Part shown: piece by piece, positions 36,069 to 45,474 of the stretch
Numbering within the stretch: the first letter of the stretch is position 1
How the letters are laid out: each line of letters starts with the position of its first letter
NCBI RefSeq assembly: GCF_002743375.1
Contig: NZ_PDZC01000005.1
Span: 62,001 to 126,000 of the forward strand
DNA: 64,000 nt
Direction of reading: 5' to 3'
Source of the DNA: Sporosarcina sp. P34
GTDB lineage: Bacteria > Bacillota > Bacilli > Bacillales_A > Planococcaceae
Made by a program: the position numbers and the translations under genes
Notes under the pieces: generated by a model
What the model was told of the DNA's origin: nothing
Databases searched by the model: none
The model's input: the letters and a program-made list of their open reading frames with translations, nothing else

Positions 36069-36743
36069 TTGAATAGTCAGAATCAGGCATTACTCTTAAT
36101 AGACCTACAAAATGAAGGTGGTACGTCCGCTGTTGCAGGAATGGATGAAATTATTAAAAAAACAGCCAATGTAATCAAGGTATGCAGGCAAAAAAACATA
36201 CCCATCATTTATACGCGCCATATCAATAGAGGCGATGGAATTGGACTTGCAAACTTAGAACCTGTTGATCAGAATGGGAAGCCGCTTTACTACAATACGA
36301 ATACCGATTCGATTGATATCATCGAAGGGTTAAAAAATCAACCTGGCGATATCATCGTGGATAAGTACCGATACAGTGGTTTTCATGAATCCAGTTTAGA
36401 CTTGATGTTGAAAAGCTTAAATATAAAGAACTTAATTGTAGGTGGAGTTCTAACAGATGTCTGTGTCCTATCGACTGTAATGGATGCTTACTATCGTGAT
36501 TATCAGGTCAATCTAGTGAAGGATATTTGCGGTACGACAACAGTTGGAGCACATATGGCAGCAGTCTGTATGATGGGTAATTGGGTTTACGATATTAGTA
36601 TTTTTGATGCTGATCAACTTTGCAATAAATTATTGGGGGAACCTTATCACGCTTGGGAATCTAATATGCCAGATGAATTACAATTTACCCCGGACAATTT
36701 AAGAGAAGTGTATAACAAGTTATCAGCTAACTGTACGGTATGA
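36069..36743 (+). CDS. Isochorismatase-like cysteine hydrolase
   Basis: 224 residues. The family triad is visible: Asp in ALLLIDLQNEGG, Lys in DIIVDKYRYSGF and Cys in GVLTDVCVLST, the last preceded by a cis-peptide-type turn. Related enzymes are amidohydrolases such as nicotinamidase, maleamate amidase, N-carbamoylsarcosine amidase and RutB. The start is a TTG, 8 bases after AAAGGAG. It opens a second operon of the regulon and would suit hydrolysis of an amide or N-formyl intermediate. Confidence 0.83.
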   Translation: MNSQNQALLLIDLQNEGGTSAVAGMDEIIKKTANVIKVCRQKNIPIIYTRHINRGDGIGLANLEPVDQNGKPLYYNTNTDSIDIIEGLKNQPGDIIVDKYRYSGFHESSLDLMLKSLNIKNLIVGGVLTDVCVLSTVMDAYYRDYQVNLVKDICGTTTVGAHMAAVCMMGNWVYDISIFDADQLCNKLLGEPYHAWESNMPDELQFTPDNLREVYNKLSANCTV

Positions 36744-36853
36744 ACAATTTATGCCTCACGTTATGGTGCCCGAATTTCATAGAGCCGTTTAAGCTCAGCC
36801 TGAAGTGTAGAACTTTTAACATTCAGGTAAATCGTTAAAAAAGGGGGAAGATT

Positions 36854-38305
36854 ATGAAGTCTATCGACACAGTAAAGGCCGAGGTAGGCGTAACGCTAGA
36901 GGCAGACGCTCTAACACAGCAAAACAACCAACTAGATGCTATTACGGAAGAACATTACGCGACTGAAGAAGTCCCTATGAGTCAAAGAAATATTGGTTTT
37001 TTTGACATGGTGGCGATTTGGGTTGGGGCCAACTCCAATAATGCCTCTTGGTATGTAGGAGGAACAGTTGCTGGAATGGCGTTTGCAGGGGCGATTGGTG
37101 TCACATTGATTTCCAACCCTATCGCCTATCTTATATTAGCACTTGTTGGATATATGGGTTTTAAGGTAGGGACTTCTACCATGGCTTTGACCAGACCCGC
37201 TTTCGGTGTGAAAGGAAGTCTTCTCCCGACGGTACTAAACACCATTGTATTTCTAGGGTGGGCAGTAGTTAACACATTTATCGCTGTGATCTCCATGAGC
37301 TTTATTTTAAAAGACTTATTTGGTTGGTCAGCGTACGGTGAGCCGGGAAGTGTAGGACCGATGATAGCAGGTATCGTTTTCATGAGTTTATTGAACTTTG
37401 TGGCGGTATCGCTAGGGAGAAATTCCATTAAAATTGTTGAAAGAATCGGTATGGTATTGGTTCTCGTGTTAGGTATTTGGATTACTGTTGTCGTATTGAA
37501 AACGCATCCACTGTCCGCCATCATGAATTGGAGTGCGCCAGCAGATTCGGTTATACCAGTTGGAAAGGCTGTAGATATTATGGCTGCGTTCAGTTTAGCA
37601 TGGGTGTTAGGAATTGCTGAATTTACAAGATATACACGATCAGCAAAAACAGCGACTGTCGCTCCGCTCGTAGGCGCGTATCTTTCCTTATTATGGTTTG
37701 CGTTTATCGGAATCATTGCCACAATCGGCGCAGCGCTAAGCACGGGAATTTATGATCCGGAAAATTCGGACCCTAGTTCTATTGTAACTAATCTAGGTCT
37801 CGGATCATTTGCATTAATTCTCATCGTAGTAGCGTGTGTGACAACCAATGTTGTAAACTTGATGGCGGCAGGGATTTCCATCACAAATGTGACGAAAAAG
37901 ATCAAGCCTTTGCACTCCATTTGGATGGTAACGATCTTAGCAGGTTTTCTAATGCTGATACCATTATTCCTAGCTAGTTTCTTGGATACATTTATGGGCT
38001 TCTTAGAATATATCGGTATGGTTTTAAGTGCATTGCTTGGAATATTGGTAGCTGACTATTTCATTGTGAGGAAGCGCTCATATGATGTCAGGGAATTCGA
38101 GAAAACAGGAGGAGAATACTGGTATTACAAAGGTGTGAATCTAAAAGCCGTGGCTGTTTGGGCTTTCGGTGTAGTTTTCTTCTTAGTAGTCAGTAACTCA
38201 GAATTTCTCAATAATTCAGTAGGCGCTGTGTATCCAACCATTCTTGTTACGGCAGTGCTTTATAGTCTCATATCTTTGACAGGTAAGAAACCACGTTTAA
38301 CATAA
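36854..38305 (+). CDS. NCS1-family permease (CodB-like)
   Basis: 483 residues with 12 predicted membrane segments and an N-terminal cytoplasmic tail of about 50 residues. FFDMVAIWVGANSNNASWYVGG is the NCS1 hallmark near helix 1. NCS1 proteins import nucleobases, hydantoins, vitamin B6 or thiamin precursors, i.e. small N-heterocycles. It starts after AAAAGGGGG and is likely cotranscribed with the isochorismatase-like gene. It gives the regulon a second carrier with heterocycle preference. Confidence 0.85.
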   Translation: MKSIDTVKAEVGVTLEADALTQQNNQLDAITEEHYATEEVPMSQRNIGFFDMVAIWVGANSNNASWYVGGTVAGMAFAGAIGVTLISNPIAYLILALVGYMGFKVGTSTMALTRPAFGVKGSLLPTVLNTIVFLGWAVVNTFIAVISMSFILKDLFGWSAYGEPGSVGPMIAGIVFMSLLNFVAVSLGRNSIKIVERIGMVLVLVLGIWITVVVLKTHPLSAIMNWSAPADSVIPVGKAVDIMAAFSLAWVLGIAEFTRYTRSAKTATVAPLVGAYLSLLWFAFIGIIATIGAALSTGIYDPENSDPSSIVTNLGLGSFALILIVVACVTTNVVNLMAAGISITNVTKKIKPLHSIWMVTILAGFLMLIPLFLASFLDTFMGFLEYIGMVLSALLGILVADYFIVRKRSYDVREFEKTGGEYWYYKGVNLKAVAVWAFGVVFFLVVSNSEFLNNSVGAVYPTILVTAVLYSLISLTGKKPRLT

Positions 38306-38349
38306 GAAAAATTGATAAATAATTTAGATTGGAAAAGGAGAGATATATT

Positions 38350-38865
38350 ATGGGGAATATTGAAAAACAAGATCTTTTTAAGCAAATCATGGGGAATTAT
38401 CCGACGGGGGTTACCATCCTGACTACAACAAAAGAAGATGGAACGCCTGTAGGGTTAACAGTTAACTCATTCGCTTCTGTTTCATTAGATCCACTCATGG
38501 TGCTATGGTCAATCGATCATAAAGTATCTTCATTGGAAGCGTTCACAAAAGGTGGTAAATTTGCAGTTCACGTATTGGCTGGCGAGCAACAAGAGCTATG
38601 CAAGACATTTGCAAGCAAAGTGGAAGACCGTTTCGCTGATTGCCAGTGGGAGCTTTCTGAAAATGGCCTACCAATTATTGAAGGAGCTTTTGGAGTATTT
38701 GAATGTAAGACATTCCAAACTATTGAAGCGGGCGATCATACCATTTTAATTGGTGAAGTATTGGATTTACAGGCTGACACAACGAAAGAACCGATGCTGT
38801 ATCACCGCAGATGCTTCGGCTCAGTTCCTCCTGTATTTTATGAGCCAGTTCACTCACCTTCTTAA
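38350..38865 (+). CDS. Flavin reductase (RutF/HpaC-like)
   Basis: 171 residues of the Flavin_Reduct domain: NYPTGVTILTTTKEDG, VGLTVNSFASVSLDPLMVLW (flavin-binding), FAVHVLAGEQQEL and the late GDHTILIGEVLDL. It would supply reduced FMN to the LLM monooxygenase of the same regulon, as RutF does for RutA and TgnA for TgnB. The ATG at 38350 follows AAAGGAGAG. It is the last gene before a terminator. Confidence 0.87.
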   Translation: MGNIEKQDLFKQIMGNYPTGVTILTTTKEDGTPVGLTVNSFASVSLDPLMVLWSIDHKVSSLEAFTKGGKFAVHVLAGEQQELCKTFASKVEDRFADCQWELSENGLPIIEGAFGVFECKTFQTIEAGDHTILIGEVLDLQADTTKEPMLYHRRCFGSVPPVFYEPVHSPS

Positions 38866-38878
38866 TAGCGATGTAAAT

Positions 38879-38919
38879 AAAAAACCAAGACATTTTCCGA
38901 AAAGTTTCTTGGTTTTTTA
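38879..38919 (+). terminator. Terminator of the catabolic regulon
   Basis: AAAACCAAG and CTTGGTTTT form the stem, followed by TT; it closes the flavin reductase transcript. Confidence 0.75.
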
Positions 38920-38993
38920 TTATGGTATCAAATTTTTCAGGTTCTATCGGAGTTTCGTAAACAGTGATTAAAGATTCAAAAAACACCTACGCT

Positions 38994-39035
38994 ACAAAAC
39001 CAACATGAATAGGAAACAATTCATGTTGGTTTTGT
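38994..39035 (-). terminator. Terminator of the acyltransferase gene
   Basis: CAAAACCAACATGAAT and ATTCATGTTGGTTTTG form a 16-bp perfect inverted repeat 16 bases downstream of the acyltransferase stop. The T-rich flank reads in the minus direction. Confidence 0.7.
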
Positions 39036-39050
39036 GCGCAGGTATTTTTG

Positions 39051-40103
39051 TTATTGAGCGATTTGCGTGTTCTTTTTCTGTGAAAACCCGCCAAGGAGTA
39101 ACTTACCATAGGGCACACATTTTTGTATGATGATTGAAACGAAGATCGGAATAAACAAACCGAAAGCCGTGAAGCCAACAATCCCATACGTAAAGTAATC
39201 ATTTAACAAAATATCCGTGAAGATGTGTAGATACATGATCGTTAAGGAATGCTTTTCGATTTTCTGTAGCCAATTTAACGATAACTTGGCTACTATGAGT
39301 TGGAACACGCCGACTAACACCAGTGTGAAAGAAAGCGGGATGATCAAGTCTAAAAAGAAATGATCATAGCGTAAAAATTTCATACTCAAGTGATAGTCAA
39401 TGACGTGATAGTGGTCTAGAGATATGGCGGTAAGACTAATGAGCAGCCCCGTACCTAACCATTTTTTCGGAATGTTCATCCAAAAAGCCTTCAAATAATA
39501 GCCGAGTGAAAAATAGACGACGGCCATAAGTGCGACATCGATGTTCCAGATCATAGGGATCGTTTGCGCTGCAGTAGATGGAGCACCACCAATGACATGC
39601 ATCGCGAACAAGCTTTCCAGGTGGGCGATACTATAAAAAGCAGCTAAAATAATGAATTGTTTCGTACGGCTAAAGTATTTTGTCATCCATAAGAAAAACA
39701 AGTACGTAAAGAATAGAGTCGTAACAAACCAGAAAACACCATAGGCACCACGTACAAAACGTCCACCGACAATAATGGTCCATATATCATTGACGTACCA
39801 TGACCAATCGAAATTCCCTGAGCCAATTTCTATCCCATAACGAATTAGTGTAATACTGACTAGGAAAAACAAATAGGGGACAATCAACTGCATAAATCGT
39901 TTTTGAATCGATTGTTTCATGAAGCCTTTTTCGATGACAGGCTTAAAAAACAAACCGCTTAAAAGGAAGAAGGCTGGCATGTGAAACCAATAGATATACT
40001 TAACGAGTGGGAAATCCAACTGCCCAGGATAATGTCCAATCACGACGAGAATCATCAAAAAACCTTTGGTGACATCTACCCAAGATAAACGTTTTTTATT
40101 CAT
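39051..40103 (-). CDS. Membrane acyltransferase (acyltransferase 3 family)
   Basis: 350 residues, about ten hydrophobic segments. The N-terminus RLSWVDVTKGFLMILVVIGH with the conserved His, followed by FHMPAFFLLSGLFFKP, is typical of OafA/WecH-type O-acyltransferases that acetylate cell-surface sugars. It is monocistronic, with a GGAGCC-type weak ribosome site. An internal fragment of this gene is duplicated at 24348-24661. Confidence 0.85.
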   Translation of the reverse strand: MNKKRLSWVDVTKGFLMILVVIGHYPGQLDFPLVKYIYWFHMPAFFLLSGLFFKPVIEKGFMKQSIQKRFMQLIVPYLFFLVSITLIRYGIEIGSGNFDWSWYVNDIWTIIVGGRFVRGAYGVFWFVTTLFFTYLFFLWMTKYFSRTKQFIILAAFYSIAHLESLFAMHVIGGAPSTAAQTIPMIWNIDVALMAVVYFSLGYYLKAFWMNIPKKWLGTGLLISLTAISLDHYHVIDYHLSMKFLRYDHFFLDLIIPLSFTLVLVGVFQLIVAKLSLNWLQKIEKHSLTIMYLHIFTDILLNDYFTYGIVGFTAFGLFIPIFVSIIIQKCVPYGKLLLGGFSQKKNTQIAQ

Positions 40104-40343
40104 AATTCGGCTCCTTCAGAAAACTATCGTATTTCCATTGTACAGCCCTACGACACCGTAGAAGAGAATGTAACAAAAATGACTTGAGAATGTAAGCTAA
40201 ATGGAAATACATAGGTGTATTTTAATGATTTATTACGGTTGACTGAATAGTATGTATATACTGACGTACTGCTGAAGAAAGGGCCTGCGCTAGAAACGAC
40301 GTGAAGTATACTTCTGACATGCATTTCAAACGCAGATCCTTGT

Positions 40344-42764
40344 TCATCTCTCTTGTTCTCGTGCAAATTCCATAAACATTCGTAATTTCGTTGCTGCTTT
40401 TCCATAGACGGTTTCTTTATCGTAATCTCCTTGTTCATTCGGATGTCCTGCAGGTATACCCGTTAAAATTTCTATTCCTTCTTCAATCGTTCGTACTTTA
40501 TAAATATGGAACTGTCCATTACGAACGGATTCAATGACTTCATCGTTCAGCATCAAGTTTTTCACATTTTGATGGGGGATCAGTACGCCTTGTTTGCCTG
40601 TTAGTCCTTTGTTTTTGCATACATTATAAAAGCCTTCAATTTTCTCATTTACTCCGCCAATCGGCTGGATTTCGCCGTTTTGATTGACCGAGCCAGTAAC
40701 AGCTAATCCTTGATGGATGGGAATTTCCGCCAGGCTTGAGAGAATGGCATACAACTCTGTGCTGGACGCGCTATCACCATCCACACCACCGTAGGATTGT
40801 TCAAAAGCGATATGCGCAGTCAATACTAACGGATACTTTTGGGCGAACTTTTGCCCTAAATATCCTCCCAAAATATACACACCTTTGTTATGCGTATTTC
40901 CGCTCATCTGGCTTTCTCTTTCAATATTGACAAAACCTTTTTTACCCATAAACGTGGTAGCCGTAATGCGTGAAGGTTTGCCAAACTGATATTGCCCTAA
41001 ATCATAAACGGCTAAGCCATTAACTTGTCCGATTTTCTCTCCCGTCGTATCAATCAGTATACTTCCTTCATCAATACTCGCTTGAATTTTCTCTTCGTAT
41101 AAATTCGATCGATATCTCTTTTCCTGAATGGCTTTTTCGATATGTTTGGCCGTAACCAAGTCGTCTCCCATGATGCCTGCCCATGCATCCGCTTCATAAA
41201 GTAATTCTACTTGTAAATTAAAACGAGTGGATAATTTGTGTTGATCGCCAGCGACACGCGAACTGTATTCAATAATTTTTGCGACAGCTGAAGAATCAAA
41301 ATGTCGAAGTCCATATTTTTTGCCGTGTGTATGAATGAAACTAACCAACCCTGCAATATTCTCTTGGTTGTATTTCATTTCCACGTCAAAGTCTACGCGA
41401 ATTTTAAACAGTTTACGGAAATCTTCATCGTGATGATAAAGTGCTTGATAAATGTCCATGTTCCCAATAATAATCACTTTTACGTCAAGTTGAATCGGAT
41501 CTGGATTTACTGAAGCGGTAGCAATGACGCTGGCATGTTCACCTATATTCTCAATTTGTAATTTATGAATTAATAATGCTCTTTTTAAACCTTCCCACGC
41601 TTGGCTTTTTGAAAAAATATCTTTCGCTTGGATCAGAAGATACCCTCCGTTTGCATTATGCAAATAGCCAGGTTTTATTTTAGTAAAATCCGTGCTCGCG
41701 ACACCCATTCGATTTTCATATTCCACCTTGCCCATTAGGTTATAAAAAGTCGGGTTATCTGCAGAAATAACGGGCATGCCTGTAGTTTCACTATGATCGA
41801 CGAGTACATTTATCGTATACTTTTTTAATGCTTGATTTTCGTCAATGAACAGATTATCTAGTTGCTTGTCTTCTTTTTTAGCAGGAGTGGATAAAAATAT
41901 ATGAAAATTATTTTTGAGGTCTTTTCGAACCGCTTTTATATAATGCATCACTTCAGGACAGTCTTTGTAGATTTTTTTTAATTCATCCATATGAAAATCG
42001 ATTGTCGTAATGGCTGTTTGATGATCAAAGCCTGCCAATGATTTCTTCAAATCCTGTTCAAAACGGAGAATAGATTCTGTCGCTTCCAATATAATTTCCT
42101 GTAACTTGACAGAGTTACTTTCAATAGTTGCTCGTTGTTCTTCATTTAATCCCTTATATGCTTCCTCGCTTAAAGGATTACCGTCTTCACCCATGGGAAT
42201 TGTCGCGATCGTGGAATCAGACTGTTTCAGTAGAAATCCGTTCTCAGCAGCTATTTCATTCGTACGTTTATATACTTGCTCAACTTGATCTTTATATTTC
42301 CGAATGATTGATGAACGGTTCTTCAGTCGTTTTTCTTCGTTAAAAGCTGTGGGAATATCAACTTGTAAATCTTTCAACAAGTCTTCCATGGACTTTTGAA
42401 GTTTTTTACCTAATCCCACGGGCAGTTTCAGTACTTTTGGTTTATACGCGTCTTCAAAGTTATTTACATAACACCAGTCAAATAGGGTAGCTTCTTTCTC
42501 CGAAAAGTTATGAACGACCGTATTAACAAAAGATGTTTTCCCGACTCCCTCTATTCCCGCGACATATAGATTATATCCGGGTTTATTTACGTGTAGGCCA
42601 AAGTTCATCACGGAACGTGCACGTTGTTGTCCAACGATATTTGTGAGCTTTTCTACTTGTTCAGTTGAATTAAATGGAAATGTAGAGGAGTCTACTATCT
42701 TTTTTAATTGTTCAGGTCGCAACTCCGCTTTGGATTTATTAAATGAATCATGGTAATTTGCCAA
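40344..42764 (-). CDS. LonB-like AAA protease
   Basis: 806 residues. An N-terminal AAA region has the Walker A variant GIEGVGKTS; a long coiled-coil insertion follows (about residues 120-290). The C-terminal S16 protease domain shows VDGDSASSTEL with the catalytic Ser and GGVNEKIEGF with the catalytic Lys. This matches the soluble Lon-related (AAA_32/LonB-like) proteases of bacteria rather than LonA. The start is TTG, after GAGGTGA, because no ATG lies in range. It is alone on its strand between gaps of 240-290 bases. Confidence 0.88.
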   Translation of the reverse strand: MANYHDSFNKSKAELRPEQLKKIVDSSTFPFNSTEQVEKLTNIVGQQRARSVMNFGLHVNKPGYNLYVAGIEGVGKTSFVNTVVHNFSEKEATLFDWCYVNNFEDAYKPKVLKLPVGLGKKLQKSMEDLLKDLQVDIPTAFNEEKRLKNRSSIIRKYKDQVEQVYKRTNEIAAENGFLLKQSDSTIATIPMGEDGNPLSEEAYKGLNEEQRATIESNSVKLQEIILEATESILRFEQDLKKSLAGFDHQTAITTIDFHMDELKKIYKDCPEVMHYIKAVRKDLKNNFHIFLSTPAKKEDKQLDNLFIDENQALKKYTINVLVDHSETTGMPVISADNPTFYNLMGKVEYENRMGVASTDFTKIKPGYLHNANGGYLLIQAKDIFSKSQAWEGLKRALLIHKLQIENIGEHASVIATASVNPDPIQLDVKVIIIGNMDIYQALYHHDEDFRKLFKIRVDFDVEMKYNQENIAGLVSFIHTHGKKYGLRHFDSSAVAKIIEYSSRVAGDQHKLSTRFNLQVELLYEADAWAGIMGDDLVTAKHIEKAIQEKRYRSNLYEEKIQASIDEGSILIDTTGEKIGQVNGLAVYDLGQYQFGKPSRITATTFMGKKGFVNIERESQMSGNTHNKGVYILGGYLGQKFAQKYPLVLTAHIAFEQSYGGVDGDSASSTELYAILSSLAEIPIHQGLAVTGSVNQNGEIQPIGGVNEKIEGFYNVCKNKGLTGKQGVLIPHQNVKNLMLNDEVIESVRNGQFHIYKVRTIEEGIEILTGIPAGHPNEQGDYDKETVYGKAATKLRMFMEFAREQER

Positions 42765-42987
42765 TTAAACTCACCTCACTCAATATTTTATCCTTATTCA
42801 ATACATACCCTTAAAGAAGGCAGTACACGCAGGAATCAAATAAAAACTTTTGTGTAGAGAAGTATAGGTGAAAAATGCTATTGAAAATCGCCTAGCCTGA
42901 TGAATATTTACGTTCATTACGCTATATCTAAACTAGCTAAGTAGGGAAGCCAGACGGAACCGATCGTTCTAGAGATTTGACTACAAC

Positions 42988-43026
42988 GAAAAGCACCTTA
43001 ACCTCGTAATAGGAGGAAGGTGCTTT
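42988..43026 (-). terminator. Terminator of the methionine-salvage operon
   Basis: AAAGCACCTT and AAGGTGCTTT pair across a short loop 25-60 bases downstream of mtnD. It could work in both directions. Confidence 0.75.
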
Positions 43027-43050
43027 CATTTTAGAACGCTTATTCAACAA

Positions 43051-43563
43051 TCAATATACCGCAACCCAACCCTCAGGTGTAACGAAAATCCGAAGAGCCA
43101 CTACTTGGCGATCCGCTGCCAATGTGAAATAATGACGAATGTTTTCTGGTACAGAAATTAAATCACCTGGATCTAGATGCACTTCAAAAAAGCGCTGATC
43201 TTTTCCTTGAATAACGAATACACCATGTCCACTGACGATAAAACGAACTTCGTCATCGGTATGATGATGCTCCCGTTCGAAATTCTTCAACATTTCCTCG
43301 ATATTCGGTGTGTCTTTAGATAACGAGATGACATCTGCCGCTTTGTAGCCACGTCGTTCAGAAATTGCATCAATATTTGATTTGAACGCGTGAAGAATTT
43401 CTTCTTTTTCTGAATCCGTCAGATTGAACTTTTCCCGGAGATGTGCAGGTAATTGGTCAATCGACCAGTGTTCATAAATCACTTCTTGTTGGGTGAGGAA
43501 TTGGGCAACATCTTGTTGTCCTTCAATCACTTCGTTCGACCCTTGAATCGTAATCGTTGCCAT
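43051..43563 (-). CDS. mtnD: Acireductone dioxygenase
   Basis: 170-residue cupin. Metal ligands are seen in EHHHTDDEVRFIVSG and PENIRHYFTLA. It converts the acireductone of the methionine salvage pathway to formate and 2-keto-4-methylthiobutyrate with iron. It is last in the mtnK-W-X-D operon, 28 bases after mtnX. In Bacillus subtilis mtnB stands between mtnX and mtnD; here it does not. Confidence 0.93.
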   Translation of the reverse strand: MATITIQGSNEVIEGQQDVAQFLTQQEVIYEHWSIDQLPAHLREKFNLTDSEKEEILHAFKSNIDAISERRGYKAADVISLSKDTPNIEEMLKNFEREHHHTDDEVRFIVSGHGVFVIQGKDQRFFEVHLDPGDLISVPENIRHYFTLAADRQVVALRIFVTPEGWVAVY

Positions 43564-43591
43564 AGTAGTAATCGCTCCTATCTATTTTAAA

Positions 43592-44245
43592 TTATACATG
43601 TGCTTTCACGATGTCGATACAGTCGGTAAATACTTCAAAACGCGAATACGGAATGTCCAGTTTGTCGCAAGTTTCTGCTAGGAAGTCCCTTGCAATGACT
43701 ACATCAGCCGATTTTGCGGCTTCAAAGTCTGTTACCGAATCACCGATGACAATGCGTGTCTGTTGCTGATCTGATAGCTTGCGCATGATGGACGGTTTAC
43801 AGCAACCACAATCTTGCTTCGTGCAATGCGCGTCACAAGCATGCGGATAATGAATCATAATTCGTTCTTCGTCAAATGTCGCTTCATTACAATAAATGTG
43901 ATCGAAAGGTCCAAAAGGCTCGAGCACAGGATGAACGAAGAAATCGATTCCGCCACTGACAATATAGAGCGGAATGTTCTGTTCCCTCGTAAACTGTACA
44001 AACTCGCTGAAACCTTCTCGGATTTCCGCATCCCGCAAGACGAAAGAGATGATATCTTGTTGGAGCGAACTCGGAATGAACGAAAACAGTTGCCTGACTC
44101 CATCTTGGATTGAGATATTTTGTTGTAATATATCATCGGTTATCTCTTTCCAGCCAGGCACTGCAAATTCTTTCATAATGCTCATAATATTATCTTTCTT
44201 CGTAATCGTCCCATCAAAATCACAGAAAATTACTACGTTACTCAT
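43592..44245 (-). CDS. mtnX: 2-hydroxy-3-keto-5-methylthiopentenyl-1-phosphate phosphatase
   Basis: 217-residue HAD phosphatase with the nucleophile motif FCDFDGTIT at the N-terminus, YIVSGGIDFFV and the late GDSVTDFEAAKSADV acid motif. It removes phosphate from the enol product of MtnW. It follows mtnW by 15 bases. Confidence 0.92.
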   Translation of the reverse strand: MSNVVIFCDFDGTITKKDNIMSIMKEFAVPGWKEITDDILQQNISIQDGVRQLFSFIPSSLQQDIISFVLRDAEIREGFSEFVQFTREQNIPLYIVSGGIDFFVHPVLEPFGPFDHIYCNEATFDEERIMIHYPHACDAHCTKQDCGCCKPSIMRKLSDQQQTRIVIGDSVTDFEAAKSADVVIARDFLAETCDKLDIPYSRFEVFTDCIDIVKAHV

Positions 44246-44260
44246 CGTTCACCCTCCACT

Positions 44261-45454
44261 TTACTTAACGTCAATCGTGCCCCATTGATCCAATGCGAGC
44301 CGCAAAGGGCTGGATGTTTTTGCAGCTTCTTGTAACGGAATTTGATGAACACTTGCATCGATTGCTGCGCGGAAAGCTTGTGCACCAGGTGTTGGACCAT
44401 CTGGATGTCCGAAAATCCCGCCTCCTGCATTGATGACCAAGTTGTCACCGAAGTCTTCAAGCAACTGCGGGACCATTCCTGGATGAATTCCAGCAGAAGG
44501 CACTGCAAATGTTCGCTCAAATCCATTATCTTTTATTAATTCCTCATTAATCCCCAGTGCATCTTCGCGGGAAATCGCCACATTGCCATATGGACTCGGG
44601 AAGAGCGAGAGGTCACCGCCAACGAGACGGGTCAACTTTCCGACAAGCAAAGGATAGGAAAATCCACTGCCTTCTTGACCTGCGAGCACACCGGATAATG
44701 CGGAGTGGGCGAGGATCGGTAATCCGATATTATCATTTTCCCGTAGCGATTGTAGCGTATCTAAACCATAGGCATGTACATTGAATAATAAAGCGCTTGC
44801 GCCTAGTTCAGTTGCGCGTTCTGCTTTTTCATGCAATTCATGAGATCTCCCTGATAAATTGACGGCATATAAAGCGTGTGCGCCTGTTTTCTCGTAATGA
44901 TGCGTAAGAATGTCTTTAGCAGTAGTTATCCGTTGATAAAAAGGAGTTAATTCATTTTCGAACAGAATTTCATCGTCCTTGATCAAATCGATACCACCAG
45001 CTAATAACTCTTGGAGTTGAGTGGAGAAAAAGGATAAATCCCGTCCCATCACTCCTTTGAAGATCGCTTTCAATAGCGGGCGATCGTAGACACCGAGCTT
45101 TTCTCGAATACCATTGACACCAAAGCGTGGGCCAGGGAATTGTGCGAGTAATGATTTATCAAACTGCAAATCAATCAGTTCATACCCTTCGAAAAAGGAT
45201 AATTTTCCGTAAACCGTAGTAAAGATTGCCGGAAGGTCCGCTGAAAAGTTAGCAGACGGATAAAAAATCGTCACGGTGTCTTTCTGCTCGCCTTTGACAA
45301 CAGATACCAATTCGCCTTTATGATGTTTCAATTGCTGCTGCTCAATATGGGGGATATCGGTCCATGAACCAATCGTTAACCCAAGAGCATGTTGTTCTGC
45401 AATTTTTTCCTGATTCGGATGAGTGGGGAATAAATAGGTTGCTGTAACGCCCAA
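44261..45454 (-). CDS. mtnW: 2,3-diketo-5-methylthiopentyl-1-phosphate enolase (RuBisCO-like protein)
   Basis: 397 residues of the RuBisCO-like fold (type IV). GGIDLIKDDE is the region holding the carbamylated Lys and the Asp and Glu metal ligands; AGGGIFGHPDGPTPGAQAFR is the C-terminal phosphate-binding loop. It enolises the diketo intermediate of methionine salvage. It lies between mtnK and mtnX with short gaps. Confidence 0.93.
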   Translation of the reverse strand: MGVTATYLFPTHPNQEKIAEQHALGLTIGSWTDIPHIEQQQLKHHKGELVSVVKGEQKDTVTIFYPSANFSADLPAIFTTVYGKLSFFEGYELIDLQFDKSLLAQFPGPRFGVNGIREKLGVYDRPLLKAIFKGVMGRDLSFFSTQLQELLAGGIDLIKDDEILFENELTPFYQRITTAKDILTHHYEKTGAHALYAVNLSGRSHELHEKAERATELGASALLFNVHAYGLDTLQSLRENDNIGLPILAHSALSGVLAGQEGSGFSYPLLVGKLTRLVGGDLSLFPSPYGNVAISREDALGINEELIKDNGFERTFAVPSAGIHPGMVPQLLEDFGDNLVINAGGGIFGHPDGPTPGAQAFRAAIDASVHQIPLQEAAKTSSPLRLALDQWGTIDVK

Positions 45455-45474
45455 TGAACTGCCTCCTCTACTAT

